Source: UBA7236 sp964638865 (lineage in GTDB: Bacteria; Bacteroidota; Bacteroidia; Chitinophagales; BACL12). Taken from it: DNA of 33,061 bases. Of this stretch, positions 1-7,063 are shown piece after piece (the stretch's first letter is position 1; every line of letters begins with the position of its first letter). The position numbers and the translations under genes are program-made. Under the pieces are notes generated by a model. That model was given only the letters and a program-made list of their open reading frames with translations, searched no databases and was not told the origin of the DNA. The stretch is taken from contig CAZXBG010000025.1 in assembly GCA_964638865.1 (NCBI GenBank), positions 1 to 33,061 of the forward strand, in the 5' to 3' direction.

Positions 1-2
1 AT

Positions 3-320
3 GATTTTTATCTGAATAATATCATTGACAATGAAAGTAATAAACTAATTGCATCAACTGATTTTGATGAATTAGGTGGATATTGGTTAGACAATTTTGT
101 TCATGTAGGACAGATTGAAGGAAATTTTATTGACAATGAAGAATTTGAACCCGATACTGAAATAATAGTGCAGGTTTATGCAACATTTGAAAATGGTGAA
201 GAAATTGACCAATATTCCTATCTTACCCTTCAACCAAATATTAATCCGTATACTGAAGTTAGGACTTTCTTTCGTGGGAAAATAGTTGAGTATTCAGTCA
301 AGATATTTAATAAAATTTAA
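3..320 (+). CDS. 3' end of an unidentified gene (5' truncated by window edge)
   Basis: An open frame enters from the left edge and ends at a TAA two bases before the next gene's ATG; 105 codons are visible. The peptide is acidic and hydrophilic with many Asn, Asp, Glu and Tyr (for example LGGYWLDNFVHVG and VYATFENGEEIDQYS), ending SVKIFNKI. No membrane segment or recognisable motif is present in the visible part. The two-base spacing suggests co-transcription with the secreted protein at 323. I do not recognise the family. The alternating hydrophobic pattern would fit a beta-rich domain, but that is only an impression. Confidence 0.6.
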   Translation, partial: DFYLNNIIDNESNKLIASTDFDELGGYWLDNFVHVGQIEGNFIDNEEFEPDTEIIVQVYATFENGEEIDQYSYLTLQPNINPYTEVRTFFRGKIVEYSVKIFNKI

Positions 321-322
321 TC

Positions 323-1882
323 ATGAGGTTAATATTAATTTCATTCCTTCAAATATTATTTTCCAATATTTATGCGCAGTTTCAAGTAAATTGGAATACA
401 ATTAATTTGGACTACGCATTTCAGAATCCTTTAAGAAAAGTATGGATTGATAATGACGGGAACTCACTAATATTATGCTCCGACGAACAAACACATTTAT
501 TTCTGGCCAAAATCGATAATGCAGGTAATATTTATGATACGGATTATTATTATTTTTCAGATACCTTAATATTATCCGAACAATTAGGTTATCAACGAGA
601 TGATGCAAACAATATTTATACATGGGGTTCTGCTGAAATAGGATTTTTAGATTTTAAAGATGTTCTTGTCAAATTCGACGAAAATCTTAACCTGCAATGG
701 GTATATTATTATCCTGACTCTGTAGGGTTACGAGCATCCTCAGTCTTTGTTTCCAATGACACGATTTCCGTTTTAACGCGGGCTGCAAATACTTTTCAAC
801 TTTGGATTCAGGATGTAAATGGCAATTTACTTGACATGGTTTCTCAACAACACGGATATTTTGAAGGTACATTTGGATGGGCAGCAAAAAATGAGGATAA
901 AATATATTTATCCATTGAGAATGATTCACTTGTTTTTATGATTTTCGATAATCAATCCAACTTTTTATATCGGAAAATGCATTTTTTATCTGATTCAATT
1001 CCTTCTTTTGGTGGCTATAAAAGTAAACATTATTTTGATGAAGAAGGTAATTTATATTATTTATCTAACAGATATAATTATGGGGATTATGAAAGGAGAC
1101 ATATTTTTAAATTCACGACTGAAGGTGATTTGCTTTGGGAAAAAATGAGATCATTTCCTTCGGAACTTACAAGTTTTATTTTATCTGAAATAGTGCAAAC
1201 AAATGATGGCATTTTGGTTTATGATTTATTTCGAAATACGTTAGGAGAAAATATTGTTTATATAAATAATTATTCTACTGAAGGTGTCAATTTCGGCGAT
1301 ATTTCCATTAATTTAAATGAATATTTTCTTCCGGATTATGGCACTACAGCGTTATTTGATATCCCATTAAACAGGTTATATTTTTATATTCCGGAATTAC
1401 AAGATATGGCAGAAAATGCCGGATTGGTTTGCTTTGATAATAATGGAATTTTTTTATCTGCAGATACACTTGATGTGGCTTTTTGCAGTTCAACGGGTCA
1501 AGGCAGTATGTATAGCGCACCCGGCAACAGTTTAATTTTAACAAATGCAAAAACAACAATTGGATTTATTACAGACAATATCGAAGTAACCCAACTCTCC
1601 GACCTTTCCACCGGAGTTGCCGATATCAAACCTAGTGTGGCGTTGATAATGCATCCCAATCCTGTAAACGATCTGCTAAATATTGAATGTAATGATGTTA
1701 ATAATGCCGGAAAAATTGCCTGCCAGATAATCTCAACCTCCAGTACAGTATGTAAAACATTTCAACTTTCGGATATAGGGAATGCTGTTCAGCTTAATGT
1801 GCATGATTTGCAATCCGGATATTATTTAATCAAACTGGTTGCAGAAAATAGTGTATATACCGGTTCATTTATTAAAATGTAA
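323..1882 (+). CDS. Secreted protein with type IX secretion C-terminal sorting domain
   Basis: 519 residues. The N-terminus is a Sec signal peptide (MRLILISFLQILFSNIYAQ, cleavage after about residue 19). The middle 400 residues are rich in aromatic residues, Asp and Asn and carry recurring pieces such as KFDENLNLQWVYY, FKFTTEGDLLWEK and WIQDVNGNLLD, which resemble beta-propeller blades of the kind that report values against elapsed events. The last 75 or so residues form a typical Por/type IX sorting domain: HPNPVNDLLNIE, then a beta-sandwich pattern ending LQSGYYLIKLVAENSV and FIKM. The sorting domain implies export to the outer membrane surface or the medium. Propeller fold is inference; substrate and function are unknown. 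It starts two bases after the upstream partial gene. Confidence 0.8.
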   Translation: MRLILISFLQILFSNIYAQFQVNWNTINLDYAFQNPLRKVWIDNDGNSLILCSDEQTHLFLAKIDNAGNIYDTDYYYFSDTLILSEQLGYQRDDANNIYTWGSAEIGFLDFKDVLVKFDENLNLQWVYYYPDSVGLRASSVFVSNDTISVLTRAANTFQLWIQDVNGNLLDMVSQQHGYFEGTFGWAAKNEDKIYLSIENDSLVFMIFDNQSNFLYRKMHFLSDSIPSFGGYKSKHYFDEEGNLYYLSNRYNYGDYERRHIFKFTTEGDLLWEKMRSFPSELTSFILSEIVQTNDGILVYDLFRNTLGENIVYINNYSTEGVNFGDISINLNEYFLPDYGTTALFDIPLNRLYFYIPELQDMAENAGLVCFDNNGIFLSADTLDVAFCSSTGQGSMYSAPGNSLILTNAKTTIGFITDNIEVTQLSDLSTGVADIKPSVALIMHPNPVNDLLNIECNDVNNAGKIACQIISTSSTVCKTFQLSDIGNAVQLNVHDLQSGYYLIKLVAENSVYTGSFIKM

Positions 1883-1923
1883 AAATTTACTTAATATAAC
1901 CTTTGCGCTCTTAACAAAAAATC

Positions 1924-2580
1924 TTAGCGGCTCTCCAATTCTCCAACCTGCATATAATGATCAAAGAAAAATTCATCTTTCAATTTTTCAGATTGCAGAA
2001 TTATAAAATTGCGATCCGTTAAAAACGTTTCGTATTCTTTCAGATCATACTGATGCGGATGCAATATATCTCCCGGCACCAACCGGAATAAATGTTTAAA
2101 AAAAGCATGGTTGTGTGCATCAATAGTGACAACAATTTTACCTCCCGGTTTAACCATCGATGCAAGCAGATCATAACTAAAATTAATATCTGCAACGTGG
2201 TTAATGGCATTCATACAAAAAACAATATCATATTTTTTATCGGTCTTGTATCGTTCAATTGGCAAACTATAAAAGGTGGTAAAAGCATATTCGCTGCTCT
2301 TAAAATGGGAAAGATTCTTTTCATATTCATCCACCAACGGATCAACGGCATCAACCTTGCAAACTCCTAAATTCATAAATACACCCGCCGGTCCACAACC
2401 GGCATCTAATACCTCCATTCCGGGTTTTATGGGACAGGTTATATTAATAATATCCAACAATTTTTGCCAATACGCTTTTTTCCAGGTATGATACTGCTCC
2501 ACATCCTTGCCCTTCAAATAATTCTCCCACCATTTTAATTCTGCTTTCTGGGCAATATTCCACTTTAAAGTTTTCTTCAT
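1924..2580 (-). CDS. Class I SAM-dependent methyltransferase
   Basis: 218 residues. It carries the SAM-binding motif I VLDAGCGPAGVF at about residues 59-70, an acidic residue at the end of the next strand (VDAVDPL), the motif IV-like strand YDIVFCMNAINHV, and the post-motif KPGGKIVVTIDAHNH, all in the order of the Methyltransf_11/25 fold. There is no signal peptide, so it should be cytosolic. The region around FFKHLFRLVPGDILHPHQYDLKEY is the likely substrate-facing part, but nothing in it names a substrate. It is convergent with the type IX-sorted gene and divergent from the Smr gene. Fold and cofactor are well supported; the methyl acceptor is unknown. Confidence 0.85.
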   Translation of the reverse strand: MKKTLKWNIAQKAELKWWENYLKGKDVEQYHTWKKAYWQKLLDIINITCPIKPGMEVLDAGCGPAGVFMNLGVCKVDAVDPLVDEYEKNLSHFKSSEYAFTTFYSLPIERYKTDKKYDIVFCMNAINHVADINFSYDLLASMVKPGGKIVVTIDAHNHAFFKHLFRLVPGDILHPHQYDLKEYETFLTDRNFIILQSEKLKDEFFFDHYMQVGELESR

Positions 2581-2644
2581 GATCTGTCTAAATTAATATT
2601 ATGCAATCTATGGTCAATTAAACCCCACCCTCTCCTCGTGAAAC

Positions 2645-2668
2645 CTTCGAGACTTTGTGACTTCGTGG
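2645..2668 (+). repeat. Three tandem copies of a degenerate 8-mer in the spacer
   Basis: Three adjacent 8-base units read CTTCGAGA, CTTTGTGA and CTTCGTGG. Further fragments with GTGGC follow at about 2687-2710 (CTGTGGCTCC, GCTCGTGGC). The tract lies in the 185-base spacer between the methyltransferase and the Smr gene and encodes nothing obvious. Confidence 0.6.
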
Positions 2669-2730
2669 CAAATCGCGCTCAGTCTGTGGCTCCACTTTGT
2701 TGCTCGTGGCAAAACTTCCACCTTAATCTG

Positions 2731-2738
2731 TACCTTTG
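2731..2738 (+). promoter_or_regulatory. Bacteroidota -7 promoter box for the Smr gene
   Basis: TACCTTTG followed by C matches the TAnnTTTG -7 element of the Bacteroidota primary sigma factor. No clean TTTG is seen about 19-21 bases upstream. A transcript would begin near 2745, leaving a leader of about 20 bases before ATG 2766. An alternative TTG start at 2736 lies inside this box and is therefore unlikely. Confidence 0.55.
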
Positions 2739-2765
2739 CATTCAAGGCGTAAAATTAAACAAACA

Positions 2766-3746
2766 ATGAAAATACCGCAGGGAGAAAAAGTAGTTATCCT
2801 CGAAAGTGGCGAAACAGGTTTCATCAGTTATTATGACGGGAGTACTGCTTTTGTAGATGTGGAAGGAGAAATTGTGCAGGTACATAAAAATGACATTGAA
2901 AGAGTAACTGCCTTTGGGGAAAGTGCAAAAAAGGTGAGGGGAGAGGAGCAAAACAAGGAAACAAAAGAGAAGCACTATGATGAAGGCATTCACTTACAGT
3001 TTTTAGCCATAAAAAATTTTCACGGTGAGATCCAGCGTTTCGATCTGTATTTATTAAATAATACCGATACTGATCTTTTGGTGGAGTATCATTTTTATTT
3101 GAATCAGGATAAGGAAAATACCATACGCAAAGAAATTACTAAATACGGCAACCTGAAATTAAATGAATTTAAAGTAGATCAACTGAACGATACTCCCTGG
3201 TTCAACTTTGCATTCTGGCCACGCAATGTGCAACCTGAATTTGAATTCCAATTCACCAAAGAAATAAAACTGAAAGCAAAAATATTTTTCGCAAAAATTG
3301 AATCCGAAGAATTTAAAACGAAAGGGTATTTCACTATAGAATTATTAAAAGATATTCCCTTTGTAAAACCAAAACAGGTGAAATTTGTTGCTAAAAAGAA
3401 GGAAGATTTTTTTACAACAAAAAAAGCAGTATCTAGGGAGAATGAAGTGATTACAAAATCAGAAATACCCGATTTTATTGATTTGCATGCCGAAAATCTG
3501 ATTCCTGGATACCGAAACCTCAAATCCGGCGAAATTTTGAGATATCAGTTAAATCATTGTAAAAATTTCCTCGAAAAAGCAATTCGTTATAACTTGCATA
3601 AAATTTATGTGGTGCACGGCATTGGAAAAGGGGTATTGAAAGCAGAAGTGCATAAACTATTGAAACAATATCCCGAAGTGGATACTTATAACAACGATTA
3701 CAATCCCCGTTTCGGATTTGGAGCCACGGAGATATTTATGAGTTAA
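2766..3746 (+). CDS. DUF2027 / Smr-domain protein (MutS2 C-terminal-like)
   Basis: 326 residues from ATG 2766; a frame-compatible TTG at 2736 overlaps the promoter box and is rejected. The N-terminal 60 residues look like a small beta-barrel (KIPQGEKVVILESGETGFISYYDG, read as two strands and turns), followed by a charged linker (EEQNKETKEKHYDEG), then the beta-rich DUF2027 region typical of Bacteroidota. The C-terminal 90 residues are an Smr domain with the signature IDLHAENLI and the loop YVVHGIGKGVLKAEV. Smr domains of MutS2 and related proteins bind or nick nucleic acids, with recent roles in RNA or ribosome quality control. Whether this stand-alone form cleaves is not known. It lies just upstream of rnpB, in the same direction. 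Confidence 0.88.
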   Translation: MKIPQGEKVVILESGETGFISYYDGSTAFVDVEGEIVQVHKNDIERVTAFGESAKKVRGEEQNKETKEKHYDEGIHLQFLAIKNFHGEIQRFDLYLLNNTDTDLLVEYHFYLNQDKENTIRKEITKYGNLKLNEFKVDQLNDTPWFNFAFWPRNVQPEFEFQFTKEIKLKAKIFFAKIESEEFKTKGYFTIELLKDIPFVKPKQVKFVAKKKEDFFTTKKAVSRENEVITKSEIPDFIDLHAENLIPGYRNLKSGEILRYQLNHCKNFLEKAIRYNLHKIYVVHGIGKGVLKAEVHKLLKQYPEVDTYNNDYNPRFGFGATEIFMS

Positions 3747-3771
3747 TTATTTAAAAACGTTCTTTAAAATA

Positions 3772-4210
3772 ATTTCTGCAAACCGGTCTATCGTTCGCTT
3801 AATGCGGGAGGAAAGTCCGGATAACACAGAGCGACGCACCACCTAACGGGTGGAAAAACGATCAGTAATGGTCGCGACTGGAAAGTGCCACAGAAAATAA
3901 CAGCGATCTGCCTCGGCAGAAGCGATGGTGAAAATGTGTTGCCTCTTTATCGAAAGATATTGGGAGCGCACAGTATCAGTTAGCAATAATTGATTCGGGT
4001 AAACCCTGCGTGTTACAATGCCAAATATGTCGGAGTAAAAGAAAAGCTGCTCGCTTTAATTCTTCGGCGGGTAGGCAGCAAGATCCCATCGGCGACTTTG
4101 GGACCAGATAAATGATAGAAAAATTTGCCAAGTAGAGGTAAGGTGATTTACTCACCTTTGCTGAAACTTTGGGGAGTGAAACAGAATCCGGCTTATGAGT
4201 TTGCAGAAAT
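3772..4210 (+). ncRNA. rnpB: RNase P RNA, catalytic subunit of ribonuclease P
   Basis: The conserved bacterial core is plain: GAGGAAAGTCCGG at 3808-3820 (P4 5' strand), GGGTAAACCC at 3997-4006, the AGATAAATGATA block at 4106-4117 (P4 3' strand), and ACAGAATCCGGCTTAT near the 3' end (4181-4196). The ends were set by the P1 helix: ATTTCTGCAAA at 3772-3782 is exactly complementary to TTTGCAGAAAT at 4200-4210. A local hairpin AAGGTGA/TCACCTT sits at about 4140-4158. The length of about 439 nt is on the long side for type A RNase P RNAs. It removes 5' leaders from pre-tRNAs. A run of eight Ts (4212-4219) follows P1. Confidence 0.95.
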
Positions 4211-4223
4211 ATTTTTTTTAATT

Positions 4224-4442
4224 GTGGAAATAGATAAAGACATAATATTTTGCCCTTACTGCGGACAATTATCCAAAATTGTTTGGGTGCATGGGCATGG
4301 GCAATGTTCAGTTTGTAAAACAACTGTTGATGAATGTTGCAGAGGAGAAATAATTGGGAATATTGAAAATTCCGATTCGGACAAAGAATCAGAAATAATA
4401 AAAAATAATAAAAACAACAAACCACAGGATGAAAATGAATAA
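4224..4442 (+). CDS. Small zinc-ribbon-like protein of unknown function
   Basis: 72 residues if it starts at GTG 4224. The frame stays open upstream to an ATG at 4125, but that start lies inside rnpB, so the N-terminal 33 codons of the longer form are discounted. The core has FCPYCGQ, then WVHGHGQCSVC, then DECCRGE: CxxC, CxxC and a CC pair plus two His, a pattern that should hold at least one zinc ion. The tail is Asn/Lys/Glu-rich and low in complexity. No signal peptide, so probably cytosolic. It starts 13 bases after the RNase P P1 helix and its stop overlaps the next gene's start by 14 bases. I do not know a function for the family. Confidence 0.65.
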   Translation: MEIDKDIIFCPYCGQLSKIVWVHGHGQCSVCKTTVDECCRGEIIGNIENSDSDKESEIIKNNKNNKPQDENE

Positions 4443-5223
4443 AATTTATTTTTTATTGGGGATACTAATAATAGTTTCTCATACACTCTCTGCACAAAAT
4501 CAGGTAACATTTATTCCGCCTGAGTCAACTCCTAAAATAAAAATTGATACAATTATTCAGGTGGTAGATGCTGCAAAAAATCTAAAACATTTTACTATTC
4601 AGGAAAATGATATCACGGTGCAGGATGGCTATTTAATGAACAATAAAAAGTCAGGAAAGTGGTTCATTTATTATCCAAATGGAGTTTTACTTTCCCTGTC
4701 GGAATATGAGAATGGGCTGAAGAATGGAATTTATCTCGAGTGTGAAAAAGGTGGCGCTGTGCTCGTTCAGGAAACGTATAAAAATGATAAACTAGACGGG
4801 GAACAAAAAAAATATTTTAATGCAAAAGCAGGTAGAATTCTCAAAACAAGTAATAATTTTAAAGAGGGCAAATTTCACGGAACATGCACCGAATACAGCG
4901 AAAATGGATTAGTGCAAAATCAGGTGCAATACAACAACGGGAAAAAAGACGGCGCAACAAAATGGTATTTTTCCAACGGCAAACTTGCAATGGAACAAGT
5001 TTATACAAATGAAATGCTGAATGGAACTCAAAAAATTTATAATCAGCAAGGAATTTTGCTAAGCGAAGGGAAATTTGAAAACAATTTGAAAACCGGTCAG
5101 TGGACCGAATATTACGACAGCGGTAAAATGAAAGCGCAGGGAAATTATACTGCAGATAAGAAGTCCGGTGCATGGAAATTATACGATGAGGCTGGAAATC
5201 TGTCAAAAACAGAAAATTTCTGA
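4429..5223 (+). CDS. Exported MORN-repeat protein (YwqK-like)
   Basis: 264 residues. A signal peptide (MKMNKIYFLLGILIIVSHTLSAQ) is followed from about residue 65 by repeated units of about 22 residues of the form G.W..YY.NG.L...Y.NG..NG: GKWFIYYPNGVLLSLSEY, GACTEYSENG-like, TKWYFSNGKLAMEQVY, GQWTEYYDSGKMKAQGNY, GAWKLYDEAGNLSKTENF. These are the MORN repeats of the YwqK family. Databases often label such proteins as antitoxins, but nothing here suggests a toxin partner. In Bacteroidota, exported versions are common and of unknown role. The start overlaps the zinc-ribbon gene (ATG at 4429 or 4435), implying translational coupling. A terminator follows at 5270. Confidence 0.8.
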   Translation: MKMNKIYFLLGILIIVSHTLSAQNQVTFIPPESTPKIKIDTIIQVVDAAKNLKHFTIQENDITVQDGYLMNNKKSGKWFIYYPNGVLLSLSEYENGLKNGIYLECEKGGAVLVQETYKNDKLDGEQKKYFNAKAGRILKTSNNFKEGKFHGTCTEYSENGLVQNQVQYNNGKKDGATKWYFSNGKLAMEQVYTNEMLNGTQKIYNQQGILLSEGKFENNLKTGQWTEYYDSGKMKAQGNYTADKKSGAWKLYDEAGNLSKTENF

Positions 5224-5269
5224 AAAAACATACAAAAATTTCCTCAATTGTGTCCAATAAATTATATTT

Positions 5270-5306
5270 ACCCTCGTTTAGTTTTTTAGACTATTCGGGG
5301 GTTTTT
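5270..5306 (+). terminator. Intrinsic terminator after the MORN gene
   Basis: ACCCTCG (5270-5276) pairs with CGGGGGT (5296-5302) with one G-U pair. Inside it TAGT pairs with ACTA across a TT/TT internal loop. A short run of Ts follows to 5306. It separates the MORN gene from the response-regulator gene. Confidence 0.7.
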
Positions 5307-5348
5307 ATTATATGAAATTCCTTAAAAAACAATAAATTTTATACTTAG

Positions 5349-6704
5349 ATGGCGAATATTTTATTGATTGATGATGAAAAAAGCATCCGCAAAACATTGC
5401 GTGAGATTTTGGAATATGAAGGATATGTAGTGGACGAAGCCGGTGACGGTGCTGAAGGACTTCGAATGATACAAGAGGGAGATTATGATATCGTTCTTTG
5501 TGATATCAAAATGCCGAAAATGGATGGAATGGAAGTGCTCGAAAAATCACAGGTTGCACATGCCGATGTCCCTTTCATCATGATAAGTGGTCATGGAACT
5601 TTAGAAACAGCTGTTGAGGCAGTTAAAAAAGGTGCTTTCGATTACGTAGCAAAACCACCTGATCTCAATCGTTTGTTGATCACCATTCGCAATGCGTTGG
5701 ATAAATCTAATTTGATCACAGAAACAAAGGTGCTCAAACGCAGGGTTACAAAAACGCGCGAAATAATTGGTGATTCACCTGCAATTGTAAAAATTAAAGA
5801 AACTATCGAACGCGTAGCCCCCACTGACGCTCGTGTTTTAATAACCGGCGATAACGGAACCGGAAAAGAATTGGTGGCACGATGGATACACGAAAAAAGT
5901 AACCGCGCAAACGGTCCACTCATTGAAGTTAACTGCGCTGCTATTCCTAGCGAATTAATTGAAAGCGAATTATTTGGTCACGAAAAAGGTGCATTTACCT
6001 CTGCAATAAAACAACGCATCGGAAAATTTGAACAGGCTAATGGCGGCACATTATTTTTGGATGAGATAGGTGATATGAGTTTAAGTGCGCAGGCAAAAGT
6101 TTTGCGGGCATTGCAGGAAAATAAAATTACCCGTGTTGGGGGAGATAAAGAAATTCCGGTGGATGTGCGTGTGGTTGCTGCAACAAATAAAGATCTTATC
6201 AAAGAAGTTGATTCAAACCAATTTCGTATCGACTTATATCATCGCATCAGTGTAATATTAATTCACGTTCCATCTTTAAACGACAGAACAGATGATATTC
6301 CATTATTATCCGAAAGATTCGTAAAAGAAATTTGTGAGGATTACGGTATTCCGAAAAAAGTGATCACGCCCAAGGCAATGAATGAGATCATGAATATTAA
6401 TTTCACCGGAAATATCCGCGAATTGCGAAATGTGATTGAGCGACTTGTTATTTTAAGTGAACAAAAAATAACCGATGAGGATGTAATTAATTACGCACAA
6501 TCGCCTAAAAGTGGTGGAAGCCCCAAAGATCTTTACGAACGTTTCGAAAAATTTCAGGATTTTAAAGATCATATTGAAAAAGAATTCATCTTACATCGCT
6601 TAAATAAAAATGGATGGAACGTTTCTAAAACTGCGGAAGAACTTGATATTCAGCGAAGCCACTTATACAACAAGATCGAAAAGTATAATTTGAAACGCGA
6701 CTGA
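5349..6704 (+). CDS. Sigma-54-dependent response regulator, NtrC family
   Basis: 451 residues with three domains. The receiver domain (1-118) has the acidic pair D8-D9, the phospho-acceptor D52 (VLCDIKMPKMDG), S80 and K102. The AAA+ domain (about 140-365) has Walker A GDNGTGKE at 167-174, the sigma-54-contacting GAFTSA loop at 214-219, Walker B LFLDEIGDM, and NIRELRNVIERL. The C-terminal Fis-type helix-turn-helix reads NVSKTAEELDIQRSHLYNKIEKY. It should activate sigma-54 promoters when phosphorylated by a sensor kinase. No histidine kinase gene lies in the window, so the signal is unknown. All catalytic features are intact. A 53-residue membrane peptide follows 19 bases downstream. Confidence 0.95.
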   Translation: MANILLIDDEKSIRKTLREILEYEGYVVDEAGDGAEGLRMIQEGDYDIVLCDIKMPKMDGMEVLEKSQVAHADVPFIMISGHGTLETAVEAVKKGAFDYVAKPPDLNRLLITIRNALDKSNLITETKVLKRRVTKTREIIGDSPAIVKIKETIERVAPTDARVLITGDNGTGKELVARWIHEKSNRANGPLIEVNCAAIPSELIESELFGHEKGAFTSAIKQRIGKFEQANGGTLFLDEIGDMSLSAQAKVLRALQENKITRVGGDKEIPVDVRVVAATNKDLIKEVDSNQFRIDLYHRISVILIHVPSLNDRTDDIPLLSERFVKEICEDYGIPKKVITPKAMNEIMNINFTGNIRELRNVIERLVILSEQKITDEDVINYAQSPKSGGSPKDLYERFEKFQDFKDHIEKEFILHRLNKNGWNVSKTAEELDIQRSHLYNKIEKYNLKRD

Positions 6705-6723
6705 TCAAATAATCTGTTTTATT

Positions 6724-6885
6724 ATGAAAGCTAAGAAGGAACAGATTCCCGATCGCAACATCGTTAAAGAAGCAAAACCGGATTCACAAAATATTTCCGG
6801 TGATTTCGGAAATATTATTATTGGAATAATTGTAATAATTCTAATTGCTGCCGGTTTGATCTGGATCGTGAATATATTGTTGTGA
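6724..6885 (+). CDS. 53-residue single-pass membrane peptide
   Basis: ATG 6724 to TGA 6885, 53 codons. The first 30 residues are charged and hydrophilic (MKAKKEQIPDRNIVKEAK, then acidic). Residues 30 to 53 form one strong transmembrane helix (IIIGIIVIILIAAGLIWIVNILL). The basic N-terminus would favour a cytoplasmic N-tail. It begins 19 bases after the stop of the response regulator in the same direction, so it is probably co-transcribed. No family is recognised. Peptides this short can be chance frames, but the clean hydrophobic helix, the flanking charges and the position argue for a real gene. Confidence 0.6.
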   Translation: MKAKKEQIPDRNIVKEAKPDSQNISGDFGNIIIGIIVIILIAAGLIWIVNILL

Positions 6886-7063
6886 TTTAATTTTACCTAT
6901 CCATCTAATTGCTCCAACAGCGTCCCATACTCGCATTGCCCCCGCAATGTCTTCACGAGGAATAAACCAATATCTAATTAAATCATAATTTAATGGAGAT
7001 AATTAATTCTGATGAGGAAACAAATGGTGAGACGCTGCCGTGATCCAAACCCGGACCCAATTA
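6886..7063. other. GC-richer spacer with a hairpin and a protein-like reverse frame
   Basis: This 178-base spacer lies between the membrane peptide and rnz and is visibly richer in GC than its surroundings between about 6910 and 6960. CATTGC (6934-6939) and GCAATG (6944-6949) form a perfect 6-bp stem with a CCCC loop. Read on the minus strand from about 7005 to 6890, one frame gives NYDLIRYWFIPREDIAG followed by AMRVWDAVGAIRWIGKI, which looks protein-like yet has no start codon and is closed by a stop just upstream. It may be a dispersed repeat or a gene remnant. Confidence 0.4.

Noticed and set aside
4125..4223. N-terminal extension of the zinc-ribbon gene
   Set aside because: Its 33 codons come from the 3' part of rnpB, including the ACAGAATCCGGCTTAT block and the P1 helix, so conservation there is due to RNA. 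GTG 4224 is preferred.
3976..4425. 149-codon minus-strand frame across rnpB
   Set aside because: It is antisense to the conserved RNase P RNA core and to the zinc-ribbon gene. The peptide has no motif or sensible context.
4429..5223. Toxin-antitoxin module suggested by the YwqK-like MORN repeats
   Set aside because: The protein has a signal peptide and no toxin-like neighbour. The antitoxin label of the family does not transfer.
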